This document shows positions 38,061-48,943 of a stretch of 64,000 nt of DNA, in pieces. Positions within the stretch are counted from its first letter, which is position 1, and the number at the start of each line of letters is the position of its first letter. The stretch is taken from contig NZ_JAUNKO010000005.1 in NCBI RefSeq assembly GCF_030532715.1, forward strand, positions 186,001 to 250,000, in the 5' to 3' direction. The notes under the pieces are model-generated. The model worked only from the letters and a program-made list of their open reading frames with translations, ran no database searches and had not been told where the DNA came from. Origin of the DNA: Corynebacterium sp. Lineage in GTDB: Bacteria > Actinomycetota > Actinomycetes > Mycobacteriales > Mycobacteriaceae. The position numbers and the translations under genes are program-made.

Positions 38061-38387
38061 TTAGTCTTCGTCGCTGAAACCGAAACGCTCCAACAACGCG
38101 CGACGCTGACGGTCACCTAAGCCGCGAAGGCGACGAGTCTGGGCGATCTCCAACTCGTCCATAATCTCCTTAGCCTTCACTTTGCCTACCTTCGGCATTG
38201 CTTCAAGCAACGCCGAAACCTTAGTCTTACCGATGATTTCGTCGGTTTGAGCCTGGGCCAATACCTCCTTGAGGTTGGTGCCACCGCGCTTGAGCTTTTC
38301 CTTCAGCTCTGCACGTGCCTTGCGGGCCTCAGCGGCCTTCGCGAGGGCTTCCTTGCGCTGCTCGTCGGTCAACTTGGGAAGGGCCAC
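38061..38387 (-). CDS. mihF: Actinobacterial integration host factor MihF
   Basis: This is a small, basic DNA-binding nucleoid protein of the actinobacterial IHF type, unrelated in sequence to the HU-like IHF of E. coli. The 108 residues include a charged N-terminal helix (ALPKLTDEQRKEALAKAAE) and a helix-two-turn-helix part, LLEAMPKVGKVKAKEIMDEL, followed by RRLRGLGDRQRRALLERFGF. The GTG start is set by GGAGG 6 nt upstream; the longer frame is spurious. It is generally essential and strongly conserved. A possible promoter lies about 100 nt upstream. Confidence 0.96.
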   Translation of the reverse strand: MALPKLTDEQRKEALAKAAEARKARAELKEKLKRGGTNLKEVLAQAQTDEIIGKTKVSALLEAMPKVGKVKAKEIMDELEIAQTRRLRGLGDRQRRALLERFGFSDED

Positions 38388-38486
38388 GGGGTTCCTCCGA
38401 TTCAAATAAACGGTCAATGTTCTTTCGGTAATGTCTACCAGATTTCGGCGGCCTACAGAACACCTGCAGACAACCGAGCCGGGATC

Positions 38487-38513
38487 AGCATAGCACTATC
38501 TCGGAAAAGTCAA
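38487..38513 (-). promoter_or_regulatory. Possible promoter of the mihF-gmk-rpoZ transcript
   Basis: Reading the minus strand, TTGACT (38513-38508) is followed after 15 nt by TGC-TATGCT, an extended -10 box (hexamer 38492-38487). It lies about 100 nt before the mihF start in the gap after pyrF. The spacer is short. Confidence 0.35.
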
Positions 38514-38574
38514 AGGTGGGCGCGTCGAAATCCCACGTCGCGAGCCTTGAGAAAGCACGTTTTTATGCCGACAG

Positions 38575-39399
38575 TTACCTGGGAAAACCCGGAAAGCTCA
38601 ACGCTTCCCGCGCCACAGATTTCCGCAGGTCAGCCACATGTGGGCCTGCCAACAAAATCCCTCGAGACATGTTCGGGAAGACCAAATGTTCGATGCCTTG
38701 AGCGAGTTCGCTCACATCCGCTGCGGTCGCGCCCTGCGCCCCAACACCGGGCATGAGCACTGGGCCACAAAGATGTTTCAGCTCGGGCGTGTCGGACAGC
38801 GTCGCGCCAACCACGACGCCGACATTGCCAACGCCACTGTGGCGAGCATTATCGGCAGCTGCGCAATCCACTATTTGTTGGCTAAGCGACACCCCGGAAG
38901 CGTCCACGCAATCCTGCACCTGACGGCCCTCCGGGTTCGAGGTAGCAGCCAACACAAACACTCCTCTACCCGTACGTTCAGCCAGCGTTAACGCAGGCGC
39001 CAACGCACCATAACCCAGGTAAGGGGATACTGTGACCGCATCGGAAACCAACGGGGAATCGTCGTCCAACCAAGCGGTGGCATACGCGGCCATGGTGGAC
39101 CCAATATCGCCCCGCTTGGCGTCGGCGACCACCAACGCCCCCTGCGCGCGCAGGGCCGCGATCGTCTGTTCGAGGATTTCGAAGCCGGCGGAACCGAAGG
39201 CCTCATAGAAGGCTACCTGCGGCTTGACCAGGGCGACGGTATCCCCAAACGCTTCCACACACACGCGCGAAAACTCTGCCAGGCCATGCACATTCACTGG
39301 CAACGACCACTGCTCGAGGAGCGCGGGGTGCGGGTCAATACCGACGCACAGGCGGCTGCGGGCGGCCGCGACGTCGAGAAGCTGTTCGCCGAAGGTCAT
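38575..39399 (-). CDS. pyrF: Orotidine 5'-phosphate decarboxylase
   Basis: PyrF converts OMP to UMP, the last step of UMP synthesis. The 274-residue protein is of the long actinobacterial type 2 form: [27 protein letters not shown], the catalytic [11 protein letters not shown] near residue 95, and [12 protein letters not shown] at the phosphate site. The start overlaps the carB stop by 4 nt. It is the last gene of the pyr operon. Confidence 0.97.
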   Translation of the reverse strand: MTFGEQLLDVAAARSRLCVGIDPHPALLEQWSLPVNVHGLAEFSRVCVEAFGDTVALVKPQVAFYEAFGSAGFEILEQTIAALRAQGALVVADAKRGDIGSTMAAYATAWLDDDSPLVSDAVTVSPYLGYGALAPALTLAERTGRGVFVLAATSNPEGRQVQDCVDASGVSLSQQIVDCAAADNARHSGVGNVGVVVGATLSDTPELKHLCGPVLMPGVGAQGATAADVSELAQGIEHLVFPNMSRGILLAGPHVADLRKSVAREALSFPGFPR

Positions 39400-42300
39400 G
39401 TGTAATCCAGTTCTTGGAGGGGACAGACGGTGAGTTCGCCGGCGCGCAACGCCTCAATGCCCTGCACAGCGGCGGTCACACCCTGCACCGTGGTCACCAG
39501 CGGAATGCCCATATGGACCGCGGCGGCGCGGATATCGTAACCATCGTGCCGAGCCCCGGCAGAACCCGCAGGTGTGTTCAAAATAAGGTCCACCTCACCG
39601 TTGCGGATGCGATCGATGATCGATACGCCCTCGCCTTCGTTTTTCACGTCGGAGTGCTTAAACACCGTCTCGCACGGCACGCCATTGCGGCGCAGCATGC
39701 CCGCCGTACCCGCCGTAGCCAACATTGTGAACCCAAGCGACGCGAGGCGCTGGATTGGGAAGATCAGCGTACGCTTATCACGATTGGCCACGGAAACGAA
39801 CACAGTTCCGGCCGTGGGCAAGGCCCCGAACGCACCGGCTTCCGCCTTCGCATATGCGGCGCCAAAATTATCGGCCAACCCCATGACCTCGCCCGTTGAC
39901 TTCATCTCCGGGGTGAGCAGGGAATCCAGCATGCTGCCATCCGGGCGACGGAACCGGTGGAACGGCAGTACGGCTTCCTTGACGGCGATCGGGGCGTCGA
40001 GAGGCAGCGAACCGCCGTCATAACCGGCGGGGATCATCCCCTCCTCGCGCAACTCGGCGAGGGTGGCACCCAGCATGATGCGGGCGGCGGCCTTGGCCAG
40101 CGGTGTCCCCGTCGCCTTGGACACGAACGGCACGGTGCGGGATGCGCGCGGGTTCGCTTCGATCACGTAGAGGATGTCGTCCTTGAGTGCGAATTGCACG
40201 TTCATCAGCCCTTTAACGCCGATACCATGTGCGAGCGCGGTGGTGGACTTGCGCACCTTTTCAATGTCTTCCGCACCCAGGGTCATCGGCGGCAGCGCGC
40301 AGGCGGAATCGCCGGAGTGGATGCCCGCCTCCTCGATGTGCTCCATCACGCCGGCAAGGTACACCTCGGTGCCGTCGCACAACGCGTCGACGTCGATTTC
40401 GATGGCGTTGTCGAGGAAGCGATCCACCAACACCGGATGATCACTCGTAATTTCCGTTGCACGTTCGATGTAGTTGCGCAGCGAGGCTTGGTCATACACG
40501 ATTTCCATGCCGCGGCCACCGAGCACATACGACGGCCGCACAAGCACCGGGTACCCAATGCGCTCGGCGACATCGCGGGCTTGCTCGTAGCTGGTCGCGG
40601 TACCAAACGCGGGAGCGGGAAGCTGGGCCTGGCGCAACACTTCACCGAACTCGCCGCGATCTTCGGCGAGGTTGATTGCCTCCGGTGTGGTGCCTACTAC
40701 CGGAACACCCGCATCGCGTAAACGTTCGGCTAGGCCGAGAGGGGTTTGGCCGCCAAGCTGAACAATGACGCCGGCGACGGTGCCGGACTGCGACTCCGCG
40801 TGGTACACCTCCATGACATCTTCAAACGTCAACGGTTCGAAATAGAGGCGGTCAGCGGTGTCGTAGTCGGTGGAAACCGTCTCCGGGTTGCAGTTGACCA
40901 TGACAGTCTCATAACCCACGCGCGACAATTCGAGGGCGGCGTGCACACACGAATAGTCAAACTCGATGCCCTGGCCGATGCGGTTCGGCCCGGAACCCAA
41001 AATGATGACCTTTTCCTTTTCGGTCTGTGGGGTCACTTCGGATTCGGCGGCGGGGTCGAGCTCGTACGCGGAATAGTGGTACGGGGTCTTAGCCTCGAAC
41101 TCAGCGGCGCATGTGTCCACGGTTTTAAAGACGGGTCGGATGCCGAGCGACCAGCGCAGTCGACGCACCCCGTCCTCGCCGGCGAACTCTGGGCGCAGCA
41201 CCGCGATTTGACGGTCCGACAGGCCAAAGAACTTAGCGCGGCGCAGCAATTGTTCGCTGAGCACGGGGGCTTCGACAAGCTCAGTGCGGAAGTCAACGAG
41301 TGCCTGCAATTCGGCGAGGAACCAGGGATCAATACCCGAAGCTTCGCACACTTCTTCGACGGTAGCGCCGAGCCGGAGGGCGAGTTCCGCGTCGTAGAGG
41401 CGCCCCTCAGTCGGGCGGCGGAGGTCTTCAAGGATCGCGGCAACATCGGTGGCGCGCTCCCCCGCAAAGGCCTCGTCGGGGACGGTCCAAAAACCCGCCT
41501 GTTTATTCTCCAACGAACGCAGCACTTTACCGAGCGCGGCGATATAGTTGCGGCCCAGCGACATTGCTTCGCCAACGGATTTCATCGTGGTGGTCAGGGT
41601 GTCATCGGCACCGGAGAACTTTTCGAATGCGAAGCGCGGCGCCTTCACCACGACGTAATCGAGCGTCGGTTCGAAAGCGGCTGGGGTGACGCCGGTGATG
41701 TCATTGGTGATCTCGTCGAGTGTGTACCCAATAGCCAGTTTCGCGGCGATCTTAGCAATGGGGAAACCAGTGGCTTTCGATGCCAACGCGGAGGATCGAG
41801 ATACCCGAGGATTCATTTCGATGGTGATGATTCGGCCGTCACGCGGGTTAATAGCGAATTGGATGTTACAGCCGCCGGTGTCCACGCCAACCTCGCGCAG
41901 GATGGCGATGCCTTGGGTGCGTAGTTTTTGGAACTCACGGTCGGTCAAGGTCATGGCGGGCGCGACGGTCACGGAGTCGCCGGTGTGCACGCCGAGAGCG
42001 TCAACGTTTTCGATCGAACACACAACGACGACGTTGTCTTTCGCATCACGCATCAGCTCGAGCTCGAATTCTTTCCACCCAAGGATGGATTCCTCGATGA
42101 GGACATTCGCCTCTGGGGAGGCGGCCAAACCGCCGCCGGCGATGCGCTCGAGGTCTTCGTCGGTATACGCGAGCCCGGACCCGAGGCCGCCCATGGTGAA
42201 CGACGGGCGAACCACCACCGGCAACCCGAGTTCGGCGACGGTTTCGCGGACTTCGTCCATGTTGTGGCACACGCGCGACCGGGCAGATTCGCCGCCCACG

Positions 42301-42728
42301 TTCGCCACGATGTCTTTGAATTTTTGGCGGTCTTCGCCGCGTTCGATGGCTTCGATGTCTGCGCCGATGAGCTCAACGTTGTACTTTTCCAACGAGCCGC
42401 GGCGATCAAGCGCGATCGCGGTGTTGAGGGCGGTTTGGCCGCCAAGTGTCGCGAGCACGGCGTCGATCGGGTGTCCCGCCGCAATCTCAGCCTCGAAGAT
42501 TTTTTCGATGTATTCGGGTTGGATGGGTTCCACATAGGTGTGGTCCGCAAACTCCGGGTCGGTCATGATCGTCGCGGGATTGGAGTTGATGAGCGTGACG
42601 CGCATGCCCTCCTCTTTGAGCACCCGGCACGCCTGCGTCCCGGAATAGTCAAATTCGCACGCCTGTCCGATGACAATCGGGCCGGAACCAATGACCAGGA
42701 CATGTGAAATATCTGTGCGCTTCGGCAT
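39396..42728 (-). CDS. carB: Carbamoyl-phosphate synthase large subunit
   Basis: CarB makes carbamoyl phosphate from bicarbonate, ammonia (delivered by CarA) and two ATP, for pyrimidines and arginine. The 1110-residue protein shows two tandem ATP-grasp halves: [20 protein letters not shown] at the start and [21 protein letters not shown] near residue 575. A C-terminal MGS-like regulatory domain (from about 945) probably binds UMP or ornithine. No frame disturbance is seen. It lies between carA and pyrF, overlapping pyrF by 4 nt. Confidence 0.98.
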   Translation of the reverse strand: MPKRTDISHVLVIGSGPIVIGQACEFDYSGTQACRVLKEEGMRVTLINSNPATIMTDPEFADHTYVEPIQPEYIEKIFEAEIAAGHPIDAVLATLGGQTALNTAIALDRRGSLEKYNVELIGADIEAIERGEDRQKFKDIVANVGGESARSRVCHNMDEVRETVAELGLPVVVRPSFTMGGLGSGLAYTDEDLERIAGGGLAASPEANVLIEESILGWKEFELELMRDAKDNVVVVCSIENVDALGVHTGDSVTVAPAMTLTDREFQKLRTQGIAILREVGVDTGGCNIQFAINPRDGRIITIEMNPRVSRSSALASKATGFPIAKIAAKLAIGYTLDEITNDITGVTPAAFEPTLDYVVVKAPRFAFEKFSGADDTLTTTMKSVGEAMSLGRNYIAALGKVLRSLENKQAGFWTVPDEAFAGERATDVAAILEDLRRPTEGRLYDAELALRLGATVEEVCEASGIDPWFLAELQALVDFRTELVEAPVLSEQLLRRAKFFGLSDRQIAVLRPEFAGEDGVRRLRWSLGIRPVFKTVDTCAAEFEAKTPYHYSAYELDPAAESEVTPQTEKEKVIILGSGPNRIGQGIEFDYSCVHAALELSRVGYETVMVNCNPETVSTDYDTADRLYFEPLTFEDVMEVYHAESQSGTVAGVIVQLGGQTPLGLAERLRDAGVPVVGTTPEAINLAEDRGEFGEVLRQAQLPAPAFGTATSYEQARDVAERIGYPVLVRPSYVLGGRGMEIVYDQASLRNYIERATEITSDHPVLVDRFLDNAIEIDVDALCDGTEVYLAGVMEHIEEAGIHSGDSACALPPMTLGAEDIEKVRKSTTALAHGIGVKGLMNVQFALKDDILYVIEANPRASRTVPFVSKATGTPLAKAAARIMLGATLAELREEGMIPAGYDGGSLPLDAPIAVKEAVLPFHRFRRPDGSMLDSLLTPEMKSTGEVMGLADNFGAAYAKAEAGAFGALPTAGTVFVSVANRDKRTLIFPIQRLASLGFTMLATAGTAGMLRRNGVPCETVFKHSDVKNEGEGVSIIDRIRNGEVDLILNTPAGSAGARHDGYDIRAAAVHMGIPLVTTVQGVTAAVQGIEALRAGELTVCPLQELDYT

Positions 42729-42752
42729 GGTGATGTACCTTTCCTGGTCTTC

Positions 42753-43937
42753 CTACTTGGCGGCCCGTGCGGCGTGAGCGGCGGCCATGGTTTCAATAAA
42801 ACGATCAAACAGCGGGTTCGCGTCGTGCGGTCCGGCGGCGGCCTCCGGATGGTATTGCACCGAGTAAGCCATGCCGCTGTCGAGGGCGACCCCTTCAACC
42901 ACTTCATCGTTCAAACAAACGTGCGTAACCCTTGCTGGGCCGAAATCGGTGGCGAAGCGCTGCCCGCGCTCCCCTTTCAGCGCAAACCCGTGGTTTTGTG
43001 AAGTTATCTCTACTTTGCCTCGTTCCAGATCGAGCACGGGCACATTGATTCCCCGGTGACCGAACTTCATTTTGTAGGTTTCGAGGCCGAGCGCACGCCC
43101 GAGAATCTGATTGCCAAAGCAGATGCCAAAGAACGGCACACCCGCGGCGATCACGTCGCGCACGACCGCAACCATCTCGTCTGCGGTGGCAGGGTCACCG
43201 GGACCATTAGATACAAACACCCCATCGGGCTGGTAGCGGGCGATATCCGCGAACGGAGTGTTCGCCGGCACCACCACACAGCGCACGCCCCGGGCCCGAA
43301 GATTGCGCAGCGAATTGGTTTTCACACCCATGTCATACACCACGACGGTGTACCGTTCCTCGCCTTCAGCGGCGACTTCATACACGGTGCTGGTAGTCAC
43401 CTCGCGGGCGAGATCTGCGCCTGCCATCGCCGGTTGCGCCTGCACTTCGGCGAGCAATTCCTCCCGCGGGCGGAGCGCCGCCGGGCCGGAGAAAATGCCG
43501 GCGGCCACGGAGCCGTGGTCACGCAGGTGGCGGACCAGTGCCCGAGTGTCCACGCCGCGGATCCCCACCACGGATTGGGCGATCATTTCCTCCTCCAGCG
43601 TGCGGGCCGCACGCCAATTGGACACCCTATGTGCAAGGTCACGGATGATAATGCCAGCGGCCCAAATGCGATCCCCGTGGGATTCGTTATCCTCGTCGTT
43701 CCACCCAGTGTTGCCAATTTGCGGCGCGGTAAACGTGACTAATTGGCGGTGGAACGAGGGATCGGTCATGGTTTCCTGGTAGCCGGTCATCGCGGTGGTG
43801 AACACTGCCTCGCCGAGGCGAGTCCCCACCGCTCCAACCGCTTGCCCTTCGAACACACGGCCGTCCGCCAATACGAGGACGGCCGGCTGGTTGCTGCTGG
43901 AAGGTGTCACAATGTCGCCTTTCAAAGGAATATTCAT
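42753..43937 (-). CDS. carA: Carbamoyl-phosphate synthase small subunit
   Basis: CarA hydrolyses glutamine and passes ammonia to CarB. Of 394 residues, the N-terminal domain runs to about 195 and a class I glutamine amidotransferase follows, with the nucleophile cysteine in FFGICFGNQILGRALG and the histidine in YHPEAAAGPHD. The ATG, 7 nt after AGG, lies right after the pyrC stop. A GTG nine codons in, 7 nt after AAAGG, is an equally good start and would remove MNIPLKGDI. It is in the pyr operon before carB. Confidence 0.97.
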   Translation of the reverse strand: MNIPLKGDIVTPSSSNQPAVLVLADGRVFEGQAVGAVGTRLGEAVFTTAMTGYQETMTDPSFHRQLVTFTAPQIGNTGWNDEDNESHGDRIWAAGIIIRDLAHRVSNWRAARTLEEEMIAQSVVGIRGVDTRALVRHLRDHGSVAAGIFSGPAALRPREELLAEVQAQPAMAGADLAREVTTSTVYEVAAEGEERYTVVVYDMGVKTNSLRNLRARGVRCVVVPANTPFADIARYQPDGVFVSNGPGDPATADEMVAVVRDVIAAGVPFFGICFGNQILGRALGLETYKMKFGHRGINVPVLDLERGKVEITSQNHGFALKGERGQRFATDFGPARVTHVCLNDEVVEGVALDSGMAYSVQYHPEAAAGPHDANPLFDRFIETMAAAHAARAAK

Positions 43938-45287
43938 TTACTTACCTGCCTCGGTCCGCGGCACCGCCACACCGTCGGCGCAGGTGATATGCCCGCGCAG
44001 CACCGTGTGCGTGACCTTAGTGTGAAACTCCATACCCTCGTACGGCGTGTTTTCGGATTTCGAGGCCATGGCGTCACCGCTAGCCACCCAGGGATGGTCC
44101 GGATCCACCACGGTGAGGTTTGCGGGCTCCCCAACGGCGATCGGCCGACCGTGCCCCGGCAAACGCACGATTTCGCATGGGCGTTCGCTCATTACCTTGG
44201 CTACCCAACGCCAATCCGCAAGCCCCGTACGCACGAACGTATCGGCGATGATCGCCAGGGAAGTTTCCAACCCCAACATCCCGGGCCGCGCGTGCTCGAA
44301 CTCGCAACATTTTTCTTCAGACCCATGCGGCGCGTGATCGGTAGCCACGCAATCGATCACGCCGTCGAGCAACGCTTGGCGCAGCGCCACCGTGTCGTGC
44401 GCCTCCCGTAGCGGCGGGTTCACGCGGTTGACACCATCGTAGGTTTCCAGGCGCTCGTCGGTAAGGATCAAATGGTGGGGAGTCACTTCGGCGGTCATGG
44501 GAATGCCCCGCTCCTTCGCCCACGTCACCAACTCCACGGACCCCACCGTCGAGGCGTGGCAAATGTGTACGCGGCCACCGTAGTCGCGGGCAAGCAACGC
44601 ATCCCGCGCGACGATGGATTCTTCCGCCGCCCGGGGCCACCCGCGCAGCCCCAACCGTGCCGCGCGTTCGCCTTCGTGCGCTACCGCGCCTTCGGTGAGG
44701 CGGGGTTCTTCGCAATGCTGCGCCAGCAATACATCCTGGCCGCGCGAATATTCGATTGCACGGCGCATAATCTGTGGGTTTGCCACGCATTTTCCATCAT
44801 CAGAAAACATGCGCACTTTCGCGGCCGAATTCGCCATCATGCCAAATTCGGTGAGCTCCTTGCCGTCCAGCCCTTTGGTAATGGACCCCACGGGGTGCAC
44901 GTCGCACAGGCCAATCGCCTGCCCCTTGTACCACACGGATTCCGCGATCACCGGCTGGTCCATCACCGGCTGTGTATTCGCCATGGTGAACACGGCGGTA
45001 AACCCGCCCTGCGCTGCGGCGGCGGAACCGGACGCGATGGTTTCGGTATCTTCGCGGCCAGGCTCCCGAAGGTGCACATGGATGTCTACCAACCCGGGCA
45101 GCAGCACCCCACCGTTGCCGTCGATGACGCGGTCGGCGTCGTGGTCGCCCGCGTCGAGTGAGGTGATCACGCCGTCGGTGATCAGCACGTTGGTGGCCTC
45201 GCCCTCCCCGTACGGGCGAACGTTGCGGATCACGAGGGTGCCAGTTGCCGCCGGTGCAAGCGTCCCGGTTTCGGGATATTCAATCAT
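43938..45287 (-). CDS. pyrC: Dihydroorotase
   Basis: PyrC cyclises carbamoyl aspartate to dihydroorotate. The 449-residue protein is a class I, amidohydrolase-type enzyme: [15 protein letters not shown] holds the two metal histidines, and [22 protein letters not shown] and CVATDHAPH hold the remaining ligands. I start at MIEYPETG because AAGGGGAA lies just before it; an ATG nine codons earlier overlaps the pyrB stop in TAATG and could also be used. It lies between pyrB and carA. Confidence 0.96.
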   Translation of the reverse strand: MIEYPETGTLAPAATGTLVIRNVRPYGEGEATNVLITDGVITSLDAGDHDADRVIDGNGGVLLPGLVDIHVHLREPGREDTETIASGSAAAAQGGFTAVFTMANTQPVMDQPVIAESVWYKGQAIGLCDVHPVGSITKGLDGKELTEFGMMANSAAKVRMFSDDGKCVANPQIMRRAIEYSRGQDVLLAQHCEEPRLTEGAVAHEGERAARLGLRGWPRAAEESIVARDALLARDYGGRVHICHASTVGSVELVTWAKERGIPMTAEVTPHHLILTDERLETYDGVNRVNPPLREAHDTVALRQALLDGVIDCVATDHAPHGSEEKCCEFEHARPGMLGLETSLAIIADTFVRTGLADWRWVAKVMSERPCEIVRLPGHGRPIAVGEPANLTVVDPDHPWVASGDAMASKSENTPYEGMEFHTKVTHTVLRGHITCADGVAVPRTEAGK

Positions 45288-45313
45288 CTTTTCCCCTTGG
45301 AAGTTTGCGGTCA

Positions 45314-46243
45314 TTACAGTGCGGGGGAACCGACACCGATAATCAAGTTAAATAGAACGGCCATTCGCACGTGTACTCCGTTGGACACCTGTTGCAAAAT
45401 CGCGGTTTGCGGGGCGTCAGCCACGGCGTCGTTAATTTCCATGCCGCGCAGCATCGGGCCGGGGTGCATCACGATTGCATGGTCCGGTAGGCTCGCCAAC
45501 CGCTGCTTCGAAAGGCCGTACAAGGTGGCGTATTCCCGGTGCGAGGGGAAGAACCCACCCAACATACGTTCTTGTTGCACGCGTAGCATCATCACCACGT
45601 CGGCGTCACGGATTTCTTCATCCATGGAATACGCCGCCCGCACGGGCCAGTGCTCCACGCCGATGGGCAGGAGAGTCGGCGGCGCCACCAGCACCACCTC
45701 TGCCCCCAACGCCGACAACAAATCCACGTTCGAACGAACGACGCGGGAGTGCAGACAGTCACCCACGATCACCACTTTTCGGCCGGCAATGCTGCCAAGG
45801 CGCTGGCGCATCGTCACGGCGTCGAGAAGCGCTTGGGTGGGGTGCTGGTGCGAACCGTCGCCGGCGTTGATCACGCTGGGCCCGTCCAACCACCCGGCGA
45901 CCTGCTGCGCGGCGCCCGAACTGGGGTGGCGCATCACGATCGCGTCAGCCCCAATGGCGTGCAAGGTCGCCGCCGTATCGCGCAAAGATTCGCCCTTTTT
46001 CACGCTCGAAGAAGAAGCCGAAATGTTGATCACGTCGGCGCTCATCCACTTGCCGGCGGTTTCGAACGAAGCGCGGGTACGGGTGGAGTTTTCGTAGAAC
46101 ATGGTAAACACTGTGCGCCCGCGCAGCGTAGGGAGTTTTTTCACCTCCCGGCCCAGAAGCGCCTCACGGAACCGGTCCGCCTCGTCCATGATGTGAACAA
46201 TCTCGTCTTTGGTTAAATCCGAGATTGACAGCAAATGTTTCAC
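45314..46243 (-). CDS. pyrB: Aspartate carbamoyltransferase catalytic subunit
   Basis: PyrB condenses carbamoyl phosphate with aspartate, the committed step of pyrimidine synthesis. The 309-residue protein has the carbamoyl-phosphate loop [12 protein letters not shown], the HPSSGAAQQ and [13 protein letters not shown] segments and [12 protein letters not shown] near the end. There is no PyrI regulatory subunit nearby, as is usual in actinobacteria. It follows pyrR after 9 nt. Confidence 0.98.
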   Translation of the reverse strand: MKHLLSISDLTKDEIVHIMDEADRFREALLGREVKKLPTLRGRTVFTMFYENSTRTRASFETAGKWMSADVINISASSSSVKKGESLRDTAATLHAIGADAIVMRHPSSGAAQQVAGWLDGPSVINAGDGSHQHPTQALLDAVTMRQRLGSIAGRKVVIVGDCLHSRVVRSNVDLLSALGAEVVLVAPPTLLPIGVEHWPVRAAYSMDEEIRDADVVMMLRVQQERMLGGFFPSHREYATLYGLSKQRLASLPDHAIVMHPGPMLRGMEINDAVADAPQTAILQQVSNGVHVRMAVLFNLIIGVGSPAL

Positions 46244-46252
46244 AACAGTTTC

Positions 46253-46816
46253 CTATTCGCTTCGGGTTAACGTCACTGCGTCGCGGCCGTCGATTTCGTC
46301 GAACAGCACCGTAATTTCCTCCGCCCGTGACGTCGGCAGATTCTTGCCTACATAGTCGGCGCGGATCGGCAATTGGCGGTGGCCACGGTCTACAAATACC
46401 GCGAGTTGTATTTGCTCCGGCCGGCCAATATCGCGCAATGCGTCCAGCGCGGCGCGAATGGTTCGCCCCGAATACAGCACATCATCCACCAAGATGACAG
46501 TGGCACCATCAATCCCCGAATCAGGGATATTGGTGGGGCGCAATGCGCGCCGTGGGTGCGTGCGTAAATCGTCGCGGTACAGTGTGATGTCCAGCTCCCC
46601 TACTGCGACCTCAACCCCCGAAAACTCCCGGATTTTCTCCGCGAGCCTGCGCGCGAGTGGCACCCCTCCGGAGGGAATACCAAGCAACACTACGGTGTCG
46701 GCTGCGGCGGAATCCAACGCTGTTTTTTCAATAATCTGGTGCGCGATGCGTGCAACAGTTCGACCAACATCGTCTGCGCTCAGCAGTTCGGTTGTGGCCA
46801 AATTGTCTTGATCCAT
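46253..46816 (-). CDS. pyrR: Bifunctional pyr operon regulator / uracil phosphoribosyltransferase PyrR
   Basis: PyrR senses UMP and binds the pyr leader RNA to lower expression; it also has uracil phosphoribosyltransferase activity. The 187-residue protein has the PRPP-binding motif [18 protein letters not shown] and the family's [18 protein letters not shown]. It is first in the pyr operon. AAGGAGGTC precedes the ATG, and a short hairpin just upstream carries a loop similar to PyrR binding loops, suggesting control at translation as proposed in mycobacteria. Confidence 0.97.
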   Translation of the reverse strand: MDQDNLATTELLSADDVGRTVARIAHQIIEKTALDSAAADTVVLLGIPSGGVPLARRLAEKIREFSGVEVAVGELDITLYRDDLRTHPRRALRPTNIPDSGIDGATVILVDDVLYSGRTIRAALDALRDIGRPEQIQLAVFVDRGHRQLPIRADYVGKNLPTSRAEEITVLFDEIDGRDAVTLTRSE

Positions 46817-46830
46817 CGTGACCTCCTTCT

Positions 46831-46846
46831 CCGCCTCTCAGTGCGG
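46831..46846 (-). promoter_or_regulatory. Possible PyrR-binding hairpin in the pyrR leader
   Basis: On the minus strand CCGC-ACTGAGAG-GCGG forms a 4-bp stem whose 3' arm abuts the ribosome binding site (AAGGAGG). The segment CTGAGAGGC is close to the CAGAGAGGC core of Bacillus PyrR binding loops. The stem is short, so this is tentative. A second 5-bp stem (TCCCA/TGGGA) lies a little further upstream. Confidence 0.35.
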
Positions 46847-47112
46847 CTCGTTAAAGGATGTCTCCCATTGCGAGAACTGGGAACAACCTTAGCATTACCC
46901 CCTTACCCGCCGCGATTACCCCGGCTGCTCCCCCGGCTCGCCGCGCATTTCCACGCCGCGCCCGCCGTCACGGCACCGCGCACACAGGCGCTTGTAAGCT
47001 GGCATTTTCCCCGGATTCATTGGGGCTGTTGGAGTGCTGTCGCACGGGCGTAACGGCGTACCGTCTATGCTTAAATGGCACCGAAGCGCCAACCCCGAAG
47101 GGGACCATTGCC

Positions 47113-48498
47113 GTGAGTCACACCGCGCAACACTTCGTTCCACACGCGCCAGAACTGGTTTGGGATTGGTTGTCCCGGCCCGGGGCGCCTGTCCGCCTTG
47201 CGCCGAAATTTGTGCCCATGATCCCGATTGAGGAGCCGACCCGCCTCTCCGATGGCACGACCGTGTTCTCACTGCCGGCGGGGTTGCGGTGGGTGACGCG
47301 CCACAACCTAGTGGATTATGTGCCGGGAAAAAGTTACTCCAATCAGTGCATTAAGGCCCCGCTAAAGGCCCTGTCACATTGGCGGCACACCCACGAGCTT
47401 GCCGCACACGAGGGCGGCACCACCATCACTGAAGAAGTGCACACCAATTTGCCCGCAACGTCCGTGGCGGCGTTGTTGGCGTACCGGCAGCACCAACTGG
47501 CTGCGGATTTGGATACGCTCGCCGGCTTGGGCGAGCTCAATGCGCAACCGAAGGTGATTGCCATGACGGGCACGCACGGGCTGGTGGGGCGCTCGCTGCG
47601 GGCGCTGCTGACCACTTCGGGGCACCGGGTGATTTCCTTGGTGCGGGAGTTGGAGGAGCCGGCCACCACGCCGGGGGCGGTGAATCGCACGGCTGCGGAC
47701 CAGCGCCTGTGGGATCCGGTGTCGCCGGCGTTGGATCTGTTGGAGGGCGTGGATTGCGTCGTGCACCTCGCCGGGGAGCCCCTGGTTGGGCGGTTCAATG
47801 AGGAACACCGGGGCGCTATTCGTACTTCCCGGGTGGGTCCGACGGCTGCGCTGGCGCGTCGCGCGGCCGCGTCGTCGACATGCGCCACCTTTGTGTGTGC
47901 TTCCTCGATCGGCTTCTACGGGCACGAGCATTCCGAGGATCCCATCGACGAGACGGCGCCAAAGGGCGACGGGTTTTTGGCGGACGTGACGGCGGATTGG
48001 GAGGCGGCCTGCGCCCCCGCGAGTGACGCCGGTGTGCGAGTGGTCAACGTGCGCACTGGGGTGACGTTGAGTAGTTGGGGCGGCATTCTGCCGATCGTGC
48101 GGACGTTGTTCTCAACGGGCCTTGGCGGCCATGTTGGGTCGGGGGAACACCGATTGTCATGGATTTCTTTGGACGATTTAACAGATATTTATCGTCTCGC
48201 AATTTTGGACGAATCCTTGGCTGGGCCGATCAACGCGGTAGCCCCCAGCCCCATCACGCACCGCGCCTTTTCCCGGGAACTCGGATCCCAGATGGGACGC
48301 CCTTCTATCATTCCAATTCCCAGTTTTGGCCCGCGTCTCTTGCTTGGTTCTCAGGGCGCTCAAGAATTGGTGTTAGCTGATCACAATGTGTGCTCATCCG
48401 TACTGACGAGCGAATTCAGACACCCAACAATCGACTGTGCGCTGGCCCATGAGTTGGGTGGCGAAGGCTTCCGCGACGGGTCGGACACGATAGGCTAA
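47113..48498 (+). CDS. TIGR01777-type NAD-dependent epimerase with N-terminal SRPBCC domain
   Basis: This 461-residue protein fuses an N-terminal START/SRPBCC-like domain (about 1-145; AQHFVPHAPELVWDWLSRPG) to an SDR-type epimerase of the TIGR01777/YfcH group. The epimerase part has a Rossmann MTGTHGLVGRSLRALL near 155, VDCVVHLAGEPLVGRF, and the C-terminal DUF1731 domain ending at DCALAHELGGEGFRD. The usual GxxGxxG is here GTHGLVG. The substrate of this group is unknown. The GTG start was chosen because the domain begins there and GAAGGGG lies upstream. It is divergent from pyrR and leads the YbjN-like operon, 4 nt away. Confidence 0.88.
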   Translation: MSHTAQHFVPHAPELVWDWLSRPGAPVRLAPKFVPMIPIEEPTRLSDGTTVFSLPAGLRWVTRHNLVDYVPGKSYSNQCIKAPLKALSHWRHTHELAAHEGGTTITEEVHTNLPATSVAALLAYRQHQLAADLDTLAGLGELNAQPKVIAMTGTHGLVGRSLRALLTTSGHRVISLVRELEEPATTPGAVNRTAADQRLWDPVSPALDLLEGVDCVVHLAGEPLVGRFNEEHRGAIRTSRVGPTAALARRAAASSTCATFVCASSIGFYGHEHSEDPIDETAPKGDGFLADVTADWEAACAPASDAGVRVVNVRTGVTLSSWGGILPIVRTLFSTGLGGHVGSGEHRLSWISLDDLTDIYRLAILDESLAGPINAVAPSPITHRAFSRELGSQMGRPSIIPIPSFGPRLLLGSQGAQELVLADHNVCSSVLTSEFRHPTIDCALAHELGGEGFRDGSDTIG

Positions 48499-48502
48499 AC
48501 CT

Positions 48503-48943
48503 GTGACTGATTCCGAACCTACTCCCATGACCCTTGATCGCGTCGTGGAAATCTTGGAAGCTGAGAAGCTTGAATACGTCCGCGAGGACAATGATTTGTT
48601 GCGCACCGGGTTTCCCAATGCTGCGATTGGTGTGGTCATCGAAGGCGACCATTTGCTTTTCGACGCCGCCTGGCGCGGCGCCCCTCCCAGCGCGGACGCG
48701 CCGAAGGTGCTCGGCGCGATGAACGAGTGGAACTTAACGCGTGTGATGCCAAGCGTGAGTTTCAATGAAATCTCTGAAGGCACCCTGAATATTCGGGCGC
48801 ATCGCGCGCTGTATGTGGGCCACGGCGCTACCCATAATCAAATCGGCGCGTTTATCATGTCCGCGATTCAAACCACCCTGGCGTGCTTTGAATGGCTGGA
48901 GACCGAGTTCCCGCAATACGTGACGTGGAAGGAAGCACAATGA
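48503..48943 (+). CDS. YbjN-like protein 1
   Basis: The protein has 146 residues. MTLDRVVEILEAEKLEYVREDN opens it, followed by a strand-rich middle and a C-terminal helix (AFIMSAIQTTLACFEWLETEFPQ). The alpha/beta layout matches the YbjN/type-III-secretion-chaperone-like fold. No catalytic residues are evident; such proteins are thought to bind other proteins. The GTG start at 48503 is 4 nt after the epimerase stop. It is the first of four tandem related genes and overlaps the second by 4 nt. Confidence 0.8.
   Translation: MTDSEPTPMTLDRVVEILEAEKLEYVREDNDLLRTGFPNAAIGVVIEGDHLLFDAAWRGAPPSADAPKVLGAMNEWNLTRVMPSVSFNEISEGTLNIRAHRALYVGHGATHNQIGAFIMSAIQTTLACFEWLETEFPQYVTWKEAQ

Noticed and set aside
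40746..41924. A 392-codon plus-strand frame opposite carB
   Set aside because: Shadow of carB, whose two ATP-grasp halves are intact.
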